DNA of 64,000 nucleotides from Hirundichthys speculiger (taxonomy: Eukaryota; Chordata; Actinopteri; Beloniformes; Exocoetidae). Positions 1 through 12,340 of the stretch are shown one piece after another. Numbering within the stretch: position 1 is the stretch's first letter; each line of letters starts with the position of its first letter. The notes beneath the pieces were generated by a model. The model saw nothing but the letters and a program-made list of their open reading frames with translations. It ran no database searches and was not told the origin of the DNA. Both the position numbers and the translations under genes were made by a program. The DNA lies in the NCBI GenBank assembly GCA_018398805.1, contig JAGFBZ010002380.1, forward strand, positions 62,001 to 126,000, read 5' to 3'.

Positions 1-338
1 GACCAGGTTCATACCAGGATGGACCAGGTTCTACTGTTGCTGATGCTGCTGCGGTGGATGGATGGAGGGAACCAGGCACATCTGGAATCATCTCATTGAT
101 GACTGACATGTTTACATGGTAAATCGGTGTGTTGTTTACATCTCTAGACCTGAAGGAATCCAGGTGGTCTGGTTCTAGGATCAGACTGGGATGAGGAGCC
201 TGACTTCATCTTCTGCTTGAAGACTCAACGTTGTTCAGATGTTTGGAGACGGAAGCAGGTAAATGTCTCTGCTCTGGTTTCTTCTTCATGCCTGTGATGG
301 TGTTGACCAGAACGTTGGTAGAACCTCCTCCATTATAG

Positions 339-430
339 GATGGAGGGATGTCCTCTGTTACAGGATGGAGGGAGGTCCTCCAGGATGGAGGGATGTCCTC
401 TGTTACAGGATGGAGGGAGGTCCTCCAGGA
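339..430. repeat. 45-bp tandem duplication
   Basis: Two nearly identical copies of a roughly 45-bp unit built around ggatggaggga(t/g)gtcctc lie downstream of the receptor stop codon. Apart from this duplication I see no gene or other recognisable element in positions 1-798, which is the 3' flank or 3' UTR of the receptor gene. Confidence 0.75.
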
Positions 431-798
431 TGTACCTCCTTCCATCCTCAGAGACTCATCCTTCTCCTCCAGGAGGAGAGAAAAGGAGGATGTGGCAGGA
501 AGTGACAGTTACATAAAAACACAGAGAAAGACAGGAATGTTCCAGGAAGAAAGTCCAGACTCTGAGGAGCTATTCTCCATCTACGTCCACTGCTGACGGC
601 TACAGAACTGCATTGCATTATGGGATACAGTAACTGAGGTAGACTGGTCGCTTGCATACTGGATTTTTTTCAGGGCGTCACTACATCTCTGGGTTTCTAA
701 TTGTTTACTATGCTAGCGTTGCATGCAGTTGTCTGGGGAGTCAGGAGGACGTATGAACAGCAGTCACATGGTCCAGAGGCCACGCCCCCTCCGGTCCC

Positions 799-1379
799 TC
801 AGCTGAAGAAGTCCTTGGAGATGGCCTCCACGAAGTTGGGCGCAGACATGAGGATGCCGATGGTGCAGAGGATGGTGAAGAGGGAGAAACGCCACCAGAC
901 ACAGACGGTCGATGACCGCCGCCGCAAACTTCCACTCGCTGCACGCCGTCTCCTCCTCGTCCTGCCCGCGGAAAACGCTTGGCGATGTACCTGACCTCCT
1001 CCAGGATCTGCTGCAGCTCCGCCTCCAGGGCGGAGCCCCAGACCGACGGCCCCCCTCGGCCCTCGGCTCCGGCTCCACCCCCCGACCTCAGCAGCTCGTC
1101 CTCGCAGCCGACGCCCGCCCCGACCAGCCGCGAGCAGAGCAGCTCCGGGTCGGCGGGGTTGCCGTAGTGCAGCCCGTCCAGGCCTCTGAAGCCCACGTAG
1201 AGGAGGTTCCCGTTGGTGACCTGCTGCCTCAGGGAGCCCTGGCTGACGCTCAGCTCCAGGCTGGACACGCTGCCGCGCCGCCGCTTGGCGGCGTTGTGAC
1301 ACGCCAGACGGACCCGCGCCTCTCCAGGACGCCGCATCCGCAGGAACCAGGCGCACCAGTTCAGCAGGACCACCCTGGT
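799..1379 (-). CDS. chrna7: alpha7-type nicotinic acetylcholine receptor, last coding exon (cytoplasmic loop, M4, stop); two frame breaks
   Basis: Last coding exon of a homopentameric, Ca-permeable acetylcholine-gated cation channel of the plasma membrane. The acceptor ttctccag ends just above 1379 and the stop is TGA at 799-801. Reading down the minus strand gives [20 protein letters not shown], then the loop with [14 protein letters not shown], the amphipathic stretch [12 protein letters not shown], then CSEWKFAA, the M4 segment with [15 protein letters not shown], and the terminus EAISKDF. All are family signatures. The sequence needs three frames: an extra base in the A run at 972-975 and another in the A run at 887-889 each shift it by +1. 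Removing one base at each place restores the whole exon. Both lie in homopolymers, so sequencing error is likelier than a pseudogene, but decay cannot be excluded. The paralogue chrna8 is an alternative name. Confidence 0.88.
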
Positions 1380-1478
1380 CTGGAGAAGGAGCGAGAAGGT
1401 TGGAGATGATGATCCAGACACTTTATCCTGACCTTCAGAACCACAGAAACCCCTGCTGCTTCTCAGACATTAATACTT

Positions 1479-1925
1479 TAGTTATTATTTTTATCATTAT
1501 TCCCTCCACCAAGGAGGTTCTGTTTTTATCTGTCTGTCTGTGTTCAAGATAACTCAAAAAGATATTTGGATGAAATTTTCAGGAGTTGTCAGAAATGTGA
1601 AAAGGAGGAACTGATTTAATCTTGGGTGTGATCCAGAAGAAATCCTGGATTCTGGATCACTTTCAAATTTTCGATAACATTGCGGTCAATGGGGCCGAAA
1701 ATTTTATTTCTCCATATCACGGTTAATTATTGCCCAAAACTCATGAAATTTCACTCAGGGATTGACAATGGGAACCTCTATCAAATTTCAAAAGCTGATC
1801 CGGATCTGATCCAGAACGCGGATTTTATCACAATCTATAAATGGCTATATGGGAGAACTGGTGCACTTGGCGGAGGTCTGCGCTCTCCGAGTGCTTTTCT
1901 AGTTATTATTGTTCTTATCTGGAAC
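1479..1925. mobile_element. Short non-autonomous DNA element (MITE-like)
   Basis: Near its ends are inverted copies of cctccaccaagg (about 1502) and cttggcggagg (about 1867). The outer flanks both read tagttatta, consistent with a target-site duplication. The interior (short A/T-rich stretches, 'ggtctgcgctctccgagtgc') is of a kind widespread in fish genomes. No protein-coding potential is seen. It lies in the intron upstream of the last receptor exon; superfamily not assigned. Confidence 0.5.
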
Positions 1926-2360
1926 ATGAGTCAACCTCAAAATCACAACCTTTTAAGAATAAAATTATAACACGTCCAAATTTTGTTTTTTGTGTGATTT
2001 TAAAGAAAAAATTCATAATTTTTGGATGAAATTCTCAATTTTACGATAAAAAGAACTAAATTTTTGTGAAAATATTGATGAATTTTATCAGACGTTTTTC
2101 AATTTACAAAATCTTCTGATTTAAGGGTAAAAAAAATTACAAGTCAGAATTCAAGTCATTTTTGTTAAAAATCTATTTTTTCTAAATGTCTTTTTAACAT
2201 CAGTTTTGTGAAATTTGTGATTTTACATCAAAAAAAAAAAAAAAAGTCTGAATTTTCAGATAAGAATGTCAGATCTGATCAGAAAGCAGCCATATGGACG
2301 AGGTCCTGATGAACATGAACTTCATTTAAAGAAGAGCTTTAACGTTTCACGTGTTTTTAT

Positions 2361-3494
2361 TAGGGCTGGGCAAGTTAACGCGTTATTATCGCGTTAATGC
2401 ATTATTTTATTAACGCCGACATTTATTTTATCGCGCGTTAACATATGTTGCTCACATGCTTTTGTGTTGAAAAGTCTGTTTCTGGCTGCTGCGGAACTGG
2501 AAGATAATTGGCAGGTAAACATGCGGAAAAGCTAAAACAGACATGGAGAACGGTAAAAATCTGTGAACTTTACAGTTCAGGTAGCAACTCAGGTAGAAAT
2601 ATTAACAATTCTGTCTAAAAAATAAATATTCTAGACTGCTACAAAACTTTGGTGTCATTCCTCCATGTTCCATCAGATCTGCTCCATGTGTTCACTGTCC
2701 TGCTGTTCTCTAGCTGGTTACTGCAGTGCGGCTCCATCTAGTGGCACAGATGTGTAATGACAACAGAAAGTCCAGTCCTCGATTATAAAACAAATTCATT
2801 TCTGTGTCCCGTTTTTTAATTTCGTATTTTTGATCCAAGTCTAAAATTGAAATATTAAAAAAAACAGGCATTTTTTAATTTTTTGTGTTACATTAAAAAA
2901 CGAAAAACATAATAAAATGTCACTTTTTATTAATTAATTATTAAATTGTTTTTTTTTGATTGACAAAATGGAAATAATGATTGATACACTGATTGATAAA
3001 CTTACAGAACTTTAACATGGACATTTTCATTTTAAAGTTCTCCCAGACGGAGGATTCAACAGAAACAAGGTTATTGGTAACAACTGACAAGTTGAAGAAA
3101 CTTAGAAGTTTCTGCTGTTACCTCAGAAATTACCTGTTTAAATGTTCTGATTGTGCTGAGACACAATCATTTTGTTGGATTTTGTTTGTAGACTTTTTTT
3201 TTATTTTTTAAAAAACAAGATGACATTAATGCCCTGGCAGTGGCAATAAGCTTTATTTTATTTGACATTTTTTGAGATTTACACTAAACATGTGTTACTG
3301 ACAAGTGCTGATGTTAAAAGTGTTTGTTATGAGACTTTAGTTCATATGGCAGCAGAACATTTAAATAAAAGTGACCTTTACACTACTTTTGAATTCATTA
3401 TTTGATTTTGCGTTTACAATCCGATTAATCGTGATTAATCAGGGAAATAATGCGATTAATCGCGATTAAAAATTGTAATTGTTGCCCAGCCCTA
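2361..3494. mobile_element. Non-autonomous hAT-type DNA transposon
   Basis: Terminal inverted repeats TAGGGCTGGGCAA and TTGCCCAGCCCTA bound 1,134 bp. The flanking 8-mers gtttttat (2353-2360) and atttttat (3495-3502) match at 7 of 8 positions, the duplication length expected for hAT insertion. Subterminal parts carry repeated GCGTTAA and GATTAATCG motifs. The interior is A/T rich with no transposase remnant. It lies in the receptor intron between the M3 and M4 exons. Confidence 0.85.
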
Positions 3495-3809
3495 ATTTTT
3501 ATATCAGCTGTCACCTAAACTGAAAGTGTCGTAGCGAGTCATCAGCAGGTCGCTGGTCTGTTTCTGGACCGGAGGACAGAAGAGTCGCAGAAACGTCTCT
3601 TCATGGTTCATGAACCTGAACCTCCTGGATCTAACGCCACCTCCACACCTCTGATGTCCCTTCCTCCTCCTCAGCAGGAACATTTACATTCACAGCACAC
3701 AGGACCCCCCCCCCACCACCACCACCACTTCACCCTGTCAGAGAAAAGACAGCTTTGACCTTCAGACCACTTTAACGGAAAAAACACTCTGGTTCAGATC
3801 ACTGACGAG

Positions 3810-3903
3810 GTGCATGTGTGTGTGTTTGTGTGTCTGTGTTTGTGTGTGTGCGTCTGTGCATGATTGTGTTTGTGTGTGTGTTTGTGTGTTGTTGTGTGTG
3901 TGC
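3810..3903. repeat. Interrupted (TG)n microsatellite
   Basis: An imperfect TG/TTTG run with occasional TC and GC interruptions. It lies in the receptor intron. The remaining intron sequence between 3495 and 4284 shows nothing else I can name. Confidence 0.8.
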
Positions 3904-4284
3904 TCTCTAATGTGTTGTTGCATCTGCTCCACGTTTAGAGCTCCCCGTTGACCTCTGAACCTGTAGCTCCAGTCCTGTTCACACTGGTCAGAATAATTAC
4001 AGATGTTAACATCTGTGGTCTGTAAATGTTACGTCCTCGTCCTGGTCAGAACCAGAAGACTCGTCCACGTTAAACGTGTTCCTCAACCAGACTGGAGTCA
4101 CGTCTGATCGGTCCAGCTGTCCAGAAAAGAAACTTCAGATCTGAGCTGTGAACAGTTTCAGCATCACGTCATATAAACTATAAATAAAACAGTTGTTCTG
4201 TTTCAGTCAGACTGTCCGTCAGTGTCAGAGGTCACATAACGACGGGCCACACCGGTGCAGGGAGAAGAAACTGGCTTCACTGAC

Positions 4285-4394
4285 CCACTGCGGCATGTGT
4301 CCTCCGTCTGGGTCGTGGTGGTGGTACTGCAGGACCAGGACCGTGGCGATGACGGACAGACCCACGATCACCATGGTGGTGGCGAAGTACTGAG
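4285..4394 (-). CDS. chrna7: alpha7-type nicotinic receptor, M3 exon
   Basis: This 110-nt exon encodes the third membrane segment, [20 protein letters not shown], then [11 protein letters not shown] and MPQW at the start of the intracellular loop. The acceptor is ccag before 4394 and the donor GTCAGT follows 4285. Its first two bases complete the alanine codon begun by the M2 exon, and its last codon joins the T of TRVVLLNW in the next exon in phase. The HHHDPDGG motif is characteristic of alpha7/alpha8 subunits. Confidence 0.93.
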
Positions 4395-4965
4395 CTGGAA
4401 CACAACAGTGGACACCCGTTATTACCTGTAACTCTGGGTTACGTTTTCATTCTCTGTTTCCAACGTATCAAACCGTTTTCACCTCTGCAGTGCTTTGTAG
4501 CACAGAAGATATCTGCATTAAAGAGGAAGCATCTAGAAAGAGGAGCGGTTGCCAGCGCTGCCACCTAGACTGGATTCACTGGTTACAGGTTTACCCACAG
4601 GTTTGGAGATGACGTGAATCAGGTGCTGGCCTGCAGCTTTACTGTGGTTCCTTGTCCATCTGGGGGTTTGTGTACCTAAAACTGAGACCTACCATGATCA
4701 GTTAATGGTTCTGGAAGAATCCGGGTCCATTCTTCATTCACACTAGGGCTGGGCGATTTTATCGATTCTGCGATACATATCGATATTTTATTTCCCCAGG
4801 GAGTATCGATATTTCAGCCGCAGGTATCGATATTCTAAACTCCCTTCTAAACCCCCGTGTCTCGCAGGGATGCCATTAAGTCCTCCAGCCGCTAGTGTTG
4901 CTGTACAGCATTTCTAACCAGTTATCCAGAAGCTTCTTTCTCTTCCAGCTAGAGCTAGAGCTGAT

Positions 4966-5136
4966 CTGTGGGAGCAGTTCGGGTTGAAAAAGAAAAAGGG
5001 AAGCCAAGATTTAGACAAAAGTACGGCGGTTTGCAAGCTGTGTCACACAAACATGAAGTACTCTGGAAATACCACCAACCTGCGAGCCCACCTGAAACGT
5101 CACCACCTGGACAAGCTAATGCTAACTGATAGCTAG
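4966..5136 (+). pseudogene. BED zinc-finger domain remnant of a hAT transposase (ZBED-like)
   Basis: The frame gives LWEQFGLKKKKGSQ, then AVCKLCHTNMKY, NTTNLRAHLKRHH and a stop at 5134-5136. The Cys-x2-Cys followed by His-x4-His, with the Asn-Leu-x-x-His core, is the BED DNA-binding finger of hAT transposases and ZBED proteins. The downstream catalytic domain is missing, replaced by the nested insertion that begins near 5369. It is a dead fragment of the surrounding element. Confidence 0.75.
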
Positions 5137-5689
5137 CCCAAGAAGTTGTGGCGTGATCCGAAACAAACCACGCTGGACAGTTTTCATCTACTTCACCTAG
5201 GTCTCAGAAAATTACGGAGTCCATTTCCTACTTTATTTTTCAGGGTTTGAGACTGTATTCAGTGGTGGAAAACGCCACTTTAGCCGCATGGTGAACGCGA
5301 TGGAGCCCCGCTATCCTGTTATCTTTTATTCATTTTGTCCAGCATTTGCAAGCTGCCTGTCAGCCATATATACTGAAGGAAAAAAGAAACGCACCATTTT
5401 CGTTTTCTCAATTTTTCCAAAAGTATTATAGACAGTGAAAAATTACAGACTACAATGAGTTTAGTACAATTTTGAGTCAAAATGAAATCACTGTTTTCCT
5501 GGTTCCGGTTGATTGATTTTGATCAGCAATCAATTGTAGTTTGTATAATCACTATGTCTGGTCATGAGTAAAACTCAGAGATGAATTGGACCTGTCCTCA
5601 ATTGTGCCAAACCATTCCCTATAAAAGACACCAAAATGGATAAAAAGCACATTTGTTCACGAAACTCAGCAACCAGAGGAGAGATCGTG

Positions 5690-5960
5690 CCTTGCACTTC
5701 AAGCTGAAGGAGCACAGGGCTTAGCCAGGGTGTTTGGAGTCATCACTCTACTGTTGTACGCCTTGCTGAGCGTTTCCAGACCACTGATCCTCCAATGACC
5801 GTCCAAGATCTGGTCGACCACGTGTCACAACGGCCGCACAGGACCGAGCGAATGGCTCTCCGTGATGACCAGCAACAAGAACTGCTGCTGAAACCATTGG
5901 GACCCATCAATTATCAGTGTCCTTGAGGCGAATGGTGGTCATGTTAATACGACAATCGAA
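5690..5960 (+). pseudogene. Tc1-like transposase remnant
   Basis: Conceptual fragments in shifting frames include ARVFGV, RFQTTDPP and, near the end, EANGGHVNT. These resemble the helix-turn-helix region (ARxFGVS...VxRLxxRFQxTG) and the C-terminus of Tc1 transposases. The DDE catalytic core between them is deleted. Several stops and frame changes are present, so it is inactive. Confidence 0.6.
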
Positions 5961-6184
5961 TCATAACTGTGTTTTTGTTTACTGTGATCCTTTATTGTGG
6001 TCATGTTATTGCTATTGAAACTGTCAAAGCATTGATTAATTGGGTCGAATAGGGTTTCCGTTGTCCGGTAATTGCCGGACTTGTCGTAAAATATGTCGAA
6101 GTCCGGTATTTTAAATCTCTCCGGTCAAAATGTCCGTGAAAATACTCCTCCCAAGCACAATTTCAGTTGTATAAAATGGGTATT

Positions 6185-6344
6185 TCACATGATTTTATGA
6201 AAAACGCCTCGGGATTCTCCCAGAGGAGCTTGGAAGCAGCCGGGCGGGGGAGGTCTGGACTCTCTGCTGAGCTGCTGCCCCACGACCCGACTTCAGATAA
6301 GCGGAGCTAATGGATGGATGGATGGATGGATGGATGGATGGATT
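6185..6344 (+). mobile_element. 3' tail of an RTE/Rex3-like LINE
   Basis: The sequence ggtctggactctctgctgag, ctgctgccccacgacccgac and gataagcggagctaatggatgg, ending in (ggat)n, matches a second copy at 42375-42500 and the opposite-strand copy starting at 39424. Ending in an ATGG-type repeat is typical of fish RTE/Rex3 retrotransposons. Only the tail is present, so it is a strongly 5'-truncated insertion. Confidence 0.55.
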
Positions 6345-7204
6345 TTATGAAAAAACAATATACTTTTTTACGAATGAGTAGTGTGTGAGGATGAGTGGGC
6401 TCCAGCCCACAGCTCCACTTATGACTGAGAACTTCCGTAATGACAGCGCTCCGCGGTTAGGAGGCTTGAACTTCAGTCCTGTGAAGTTTCTCGGGATTTC
6501 AGTGAAATCTACCCCGAGTGATGCTGATGGTGTGCCATTTCTCTCTGAGAACCGCATTAAAAACAGCGCGCGGAGTCAGACGCAGCTTCTGCATTTTATT
6601 TATTTATTTTTTTAAGTTCATTTGACGGGATTATTTATTTGATACCTGTTTTCAATAAAAACTATTAAATGACTTGCTGATCGTACTTGCATATGATTTA
6701 TTTTAACCTCATAAATTTCATATAGCCTATGTGACCGGATTTAACATTTGTTATTGTGCTGGTCATTGTCCGGTGCCAATTTTTTCTAGCGGACACTCGA
6801 ATATCCGGACAGGTATATGCACAATATTTCCATTAAAAATAAGTAACAAAAGAAATGTGGTAAAAAAGCAGTGGTGCACTTTTTTCCTTGAGTGTAATTT
6901 GTTATTGATGCTTTCAGTTCAATTAATTCAAACAGTCCTTGGAACACTCACAAGATGTCACCAAAATCACTTTGTCCCGTTAAAATCTTTCAGAAAATGA
7001 TGTAAATGTATTGTGAGATGAATATCGATATATATCGTATCATGAGCCAAATATATCGTATCGTATCATAAGATTAGTGTATCGCTACAGCCCTAATTTA
7101 CACTGCTTCAGTTCTTCAGTCAGTCAGGTTCAGGTCTGGACTTTGACTAGAACATCCAGAACCTTGACTGTTTATCATTCTGATGTGGATCTGCTGTGTT
7201 TGAT

Positions 7205-7345
7205 TCAAGTCTCTTTATTGTCATTATGCAGGCATAACGAAATTTTGCACGACTCCCGGCAGGCACACACATAAATACACACATAAATAAATCACTCAAA
7301 TAAATAGAAGAAAATATATACATATGCAAAATAAAAAACAACATT
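7205..7345. repeat. Interspersed repeat fragment (LINE-tail-like)
   Basis: 'tctctttattgtcattatg' followed by 'aacgaaattttgcac' is a recurrent fish interspersed-repeat motif, here followed by ACAC/AATA-rich sequence. No coding remnant is visible; family not assigned. The stretch 7104-7204 shows nothing. Confidence 0.4.
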
Positions 7346-7509
7346 CTTTGTAGATGATATTTACAGATTGTACGTGTTTATTTACAGAGGGGGGTTGGTG
7401 GGAGAGGTGGGTGGGAATGAGAAATGGGATATGGGTATCGATATGGGAAATGGGAAGACCACCTGACTGGGATCATCGTCCTGTCACATGACCCAATTTC
7501 AGCCCATCT

Positions 7510-7884
7510 TCAGACAGTTGATGGTCCTCCAACCATCACCCCTCCACCACCGCGCTGGACCGTGGGTCTGAGGTGTTTCTGTTTGGTTCTGGACACTGAG
7601 GTCTCATCTGTCCAGAGGACTTTGTTCCAGAGGTCTGCTGGTTTGTTCCTCCTGGACGACCCAACCAAACAACCGTACTGTTCCAGACTTCTCACTGTGA
7701 ACCTGCTCAGTGAGGCCTGGAGGCCCTCAGATGTCGAGTTTTGGGTTCTTCTGAGCATTTCAAGGTCTGATTTTGGAGTAAATCTGCTGGGACGTCCACT
7801 CCTGGGAAGACTGAACTCCAGAAATGGTTTTATAATCCCAGACTGACGGGCAGCGACACCAGCTCCTCTGAGACCATTGAGCAA
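7510..7884 (-). pseudogene. Tc1-like transposase fragment
   Basis: The minus-strand frame contains WNKVLWTDETSVSR, KHLRPTV and RGGGGVMV. These correspond to the Tc1 catalytic region (VLWSDET, KxxxRPxxKxGGGSVMVWG), including the second catalytic Asp of the DDE triad in TDE. N- and C-terminal parts are missing and no inverted repeats were found. It is an isolated fragment in the receptor intron. Confidence 0.75.
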
Positions 7885-7932
7885 TGGTCTCAGAGGAGCT
7901 GCACGGTGAGAAAAGTCCTACGAAGACCTTCA

Positions 7933-8283
<351 letters not shown>

Positions 8284-8943
8284 CTACGTATTGACTCGTT
8301 ATCGGTCTCTTGACTTCTCTGTTGAAGCATCAGCTGAACGTTGGGAGGTGAGCAGAGATGGTGTGATATTTAAGTCCTGATAAATTGTAAATTAAAGGCT
8401 CTGTATCTGATCTCAGCAGCTGGAAGCCTCCTGACAGCTTTAACCTCCTAATCCTGGATGTTTTATGGCTGATGAGCATCGACAAGGTGGCATCAGTCAT
8501 GTTTGGGCTCAGGAGAGACGCTGCTGTCTGAAGGTGTCTGCAGGTGTTGCTGTAAAACCTGAGAAAGGTCTCTGATCCTTTTACTATCTGCTCCAGAGGA
8601 CAGGGACATAAATCAGAGAGTCATCCACAGATAACCTGAGGGAGCATGTAGATCTCGCAGAGGTCCTTCTACAGAGCTCTGTGGTGCACCTCCGTCAGGA
8701 TCGAACATGTTTTCTGTCTGTGATGGTCCATCTGGAGGTCAACGTGAAGATTCCTGCTTACACAGCAAAGATCTGAATGGGGGGGCTGCACCGTTTGTGA
8801 ATGTAGCTCTGTTTGGTTGTACAAAGGTTTCCACATTAAACTTTAATTCATTTGGGACTGCGAGCGAGTAGTCAACGTTTGAAACCAGAGAGAAGCAGAC
8901 AGGAAGTAGGAGGACTGGATGGAGCAAAGGCCAGGACTGACTG

Positions 8944-9718
8944 ATTGACCCTGAAGACCACCTGACTGATCGGTCCTGAAGACCACCTGACTGATCGGTC
9001 CTGAAGACCACCTGACTGATCATTCTGAAGACCACCTGACTGATCATTGTGAAGACCACCTGACTGATCGCCCTGAAGACCACCTGACTGATCATTCTGA
9101 AGACCACCTGACTGATCGTCCTGAAGACCACCTGACTGATCGTCCTGAAGACTACCTGACTGATCATCCCTGAAGACCACCTGATGGATCGTCCTGAAGA
9201 CCACCTGACTGATCGTCCTGAAGACCACCTGACTGATCGTCCTGAAGACCACCTGACTGATCGTCCTGAAGACTACCTGACTGATCATCCCTGAAGACCA
9301 CCTGACGGATCGTCCTGAAGACCACCTGACTGATCGTCCTGAAGACCACCTGACTGATCGTCCTGAAGACTACCTGACTGATCATCCCTGAAGACCACCT
9401 GACGGATCGTCCTGAAGACCACCTGACTGATCGTCCTAAAGACCACCTGACTGATCGTCCCTGAAGACCACCTGACTGATCATTCGGAAGACCACCTGAC
9501 TGATCGCCCTGAAGACCACTTGACTGATTGTCCTGAAGACCACCTGACTGATTGGTCCTGAAGACCACCTGACTGATCGCCCTGAAGACCACTTGACTGA
9601 TTGTCCTGAAGACCACCTGACTGATTGTCCTGAAGACCACCTGACTGATTGTCCTTAAGACCACCTGACTGATCGGCCTGAAGAACACCTGACTAATCGG
9701 CCTGAAGACCTCCCACCA
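8944..9718. repeat. 24-bp minisatellite, about 32 copies
   Basis: The unit is approximately cctgaagaccacctgactgatcgt. Because 24 is divisible by 3, long open frames with an eight-residue periodicity (ISQVVFRT, DQSGGLQD) cross it. These are not genes. It lies in the receptor intron between the M1 and M2 exons; the rest of 8160-10181 shows nothing recognisable. Confidence 0.95.
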
Positions 9719-10056
9719 GATCCCTTCACGGTTCTTCTGAGTCTCCCCTCGTCCTCCAGGCGGTACAGGTCTCATCTGTGAGAAGATCCACCACCGTCAT
9801 CAGTCTTGTCTTCAGTCTTTGGCTGAACTGAACATCCTAAATCTTTATCTCCAGTTCCTCAGGAACAGCTTCAGCAGTGCACGTGTCCACCAGGTACCGG
9901 TTCCCTCTGGACTAAAACCAGCATCCCAAGTATCTAAATAACCCAGATGCCCTCAGAAAGTTGTTTTCTTCACGTGTTATTAAAACCAGACTTCAGCTGC
10001 ATTCTGATACCTTAAAGTCAGCAGTGTTTGAAATCATCAATTAGGTGTTTTTGTCA

Positions 10057-10425
<369 letters not shown>

Positions 10426-10434
10426 TTAACACGG

Positions 10435-12340
10435 ATCTCTGATCAGCCGATCACATGACCTCTGATCAGCCAACCACATGACCTCTGATCAGCCAATCAC
10501 ATGTCCTCTAATCAGCCAATCACATGACCTCTAATCAGCCAATCACATGACCTCTAATCAGCCAATCACATGATCTCTGATCAGCCAATCACATGACCTC
10601 TAATCAGCCAATCACATGACTCTAATCACCAATCAAATCACATGACTCTCATCAATCAGCCAATCACATGACCTCTAATCAGCCAATCACATGACCTCTA
10701 TCAGCCAATCACATGACCTCTCTAATCAGCCAATCACATGACCTCTAATCAGCCAATCACATGACCTCTAATCAGCCAATCACATGATCTCTAATCAGCC
10801 AATCACATGACCTCTAATCAGCCAATCACATGACCTCTAATCAGACCTCTAATCACATGATCTCCTAATCACCAATCACACTCTAATCTCCTGACTAATC
10901 AGCCAATCACATGACCTCTAATCAGCCAATCACATGACCTCTAATCAGCCAATCACATGATCTCTAATCACACATGACCAATCAGATCCAATCAGCCAAT
11001 CACATGACCTCTAATCAGCCAGTCACATGATCTCTAATCAGCCAATCACTTGACCTCTAATCAGCCAATCACATGACCTCTAATCAGCCAGTCACATGAT
11101 CTCTAATCAGCCAATCACTTGACCTCTAATCAGCCAATCACATGACCTCTAATCAGCCAATCACATGATCTCTAAGCAGCCAATCACATGACCTCTAATC
11201 AGCCAATCACATGACCTCTAATCGCCAATCACATGATCTTAATCAGCCAATCACATGACCCTCTAGCCAATCACATGACCTCTAATCAGCCAATCACATG
11301 ACCTCTAATCAGCCAATCACATGACCTCTAATCAGCCAATCACATGACCTCTGAATCAGCCATCACATGACCTCTAATCAGCCAATCACATGACCTCTAA
11401 TCAGCAATCACATGACCTCTGATCAATCAGCCAATCACATGACCTCTAATCAGCCAATCACATGACCTCTGAATCAGCCAATCACATGACCTCTAATCAG
11501 CCAATCACATGACCTATCAATCAGCCAATCACATGACTCTAATCAGCCAATCACATGACCTCTAATCAGCCAATCACATGACCTCTAATCAGCCAATCAG
11601 ATCACATGACCTCTAATCAGCCAATCACATGACCTCTAATCAGCCAATCACATGATCTCTCAATCAGCCAATCACATGACCTCTAATCAGCCAATCAATC
11701 GCATGACTCTAATCAGCCAATCTCACATGACCTCTAAGCCATCACATGCCAATCAGCCAATCGCATGATCTCTAATCAGCCAATCACATGACCTCTAATC
11801 AGCCAATCACATGATCTCTAATCAATCCAATCAATCATGACCTCTAATCAGCCAATCACATGACCTCTAATCAGCCAATCACATGACCTCTAATCAGCCA
11901 ATCACATGATCTCTAATCAGCCAATCACATGACCTCTAATCAGCCAATCACATGAACTCTAATCAGCCAATCACCCATCACGACCTCTAATCAGCCATCA
12001 CATCACATGACCTCTAATCAGCCAATCACATGACCTCTAATCAGCCAATCACCATGACCTCTAATCAATCAGCCAATCAGCCAATCACATGATCTCTAAT
12101 CAGCCAATCACATCACATGACCTCTAATCAGCCAATCACATGACCTCTAACTCCATCACCATCACATGACCTCTAATCAGCCAATCACATGACCTCTAAT
12201 CAGCCTCAATCACATGACCTGCTATCTTCAAATCATTCAATCACAGGACCTCTAATCAGCCAATCACATGACCTCTAATCAGCCAATCACATGACCTCTA
12301 ATCAGCCAATCACATGACCTCTAATCAGCCAATCACATGA
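10435..12340. repeat. 23-bp minisatellite, about 80 copies
   Basis: The unit is approximately agccaatcacatgacctctaatc. Many units are perfect but others carry scattered one- to few-base indels or rearranged fragments. It ends abruptly at cacatga, followed at once by the ttcaattcaa tail of the LINE at 12341. It occupies nearly all the space upstream of the last receptor exon found. Confidence 0.95.

Larger units (their letters stand above)
5369..6896 (+). mobile_element. Tc1/mariner-like element nested in the hAT element
   Basis: The left end tatactgaaggaaaaaag and the right end, read on the minus strand as tacactcaaggaaaaaag, are inverted repeats with TA at the outer border, as expected for Tc1/mariner. 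A decayed transposase lies at 5690-5960. The interior from about 6050 holds further foreign DNA: a segment bounded by gtccgg motifs (about 6060-6815) that includes an RTE-type tail. I cannot fix the borders of that inner insertion. Confidence 0.65.
4744..7095 (+). mobile_element. hAT-family transposon carrying nested insertions
   Basis: The left end TAGGGCTGGGCGAT and right end ATCGCTACAGCCCTA are inverted repeats. Both termini are rich in ATCGATAT/ATCGTATC motifs. The flanks attcacac (4736-4743) and atttacac (7096-7103) match at 7 of 8 bases, as expected for hAT. A BED zinc-finger coding remnant at 4966-5136 supports an originally autonomous element. Most of its interior is replaced by a Tc1-like element and further insertions. 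It lies in the receptor intron between the M2 and M3 exons. Confidence 0.8.

Noticed and set aside
799..1379. Calling the receptor exon a processed or ancient pseudogene
   Set aside because: Splice sites and residues are otherwise perfectly conserved across four exons; only two homopolymer indels are seen, so error is the simpler reading.
741..1421. Reading the receptor exon as one 226-codon open frame
   Set aside because: It extends into the intron at one end and loses homology after RYIAKRF because of the first inserted base.
5690..7000. Host gene candidates among short plus-strand frames (for example 6385-6615 and 6731-7000)
   Set aside because: They lie inside nested transposons and show no domain or splice structure.
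8739..9775. Overlapping minus-strand frames with ISQVVFRT and DQSGGLQD
   Set aside because: Products of the 24-bp minisatellite in a receptor intron.
10435..12340. Possible CRISPR-like regular repeat array
   Set aside because: The units are directly tandem, with no unique spacers, in a vertebrate genome; it is a minisatellite.
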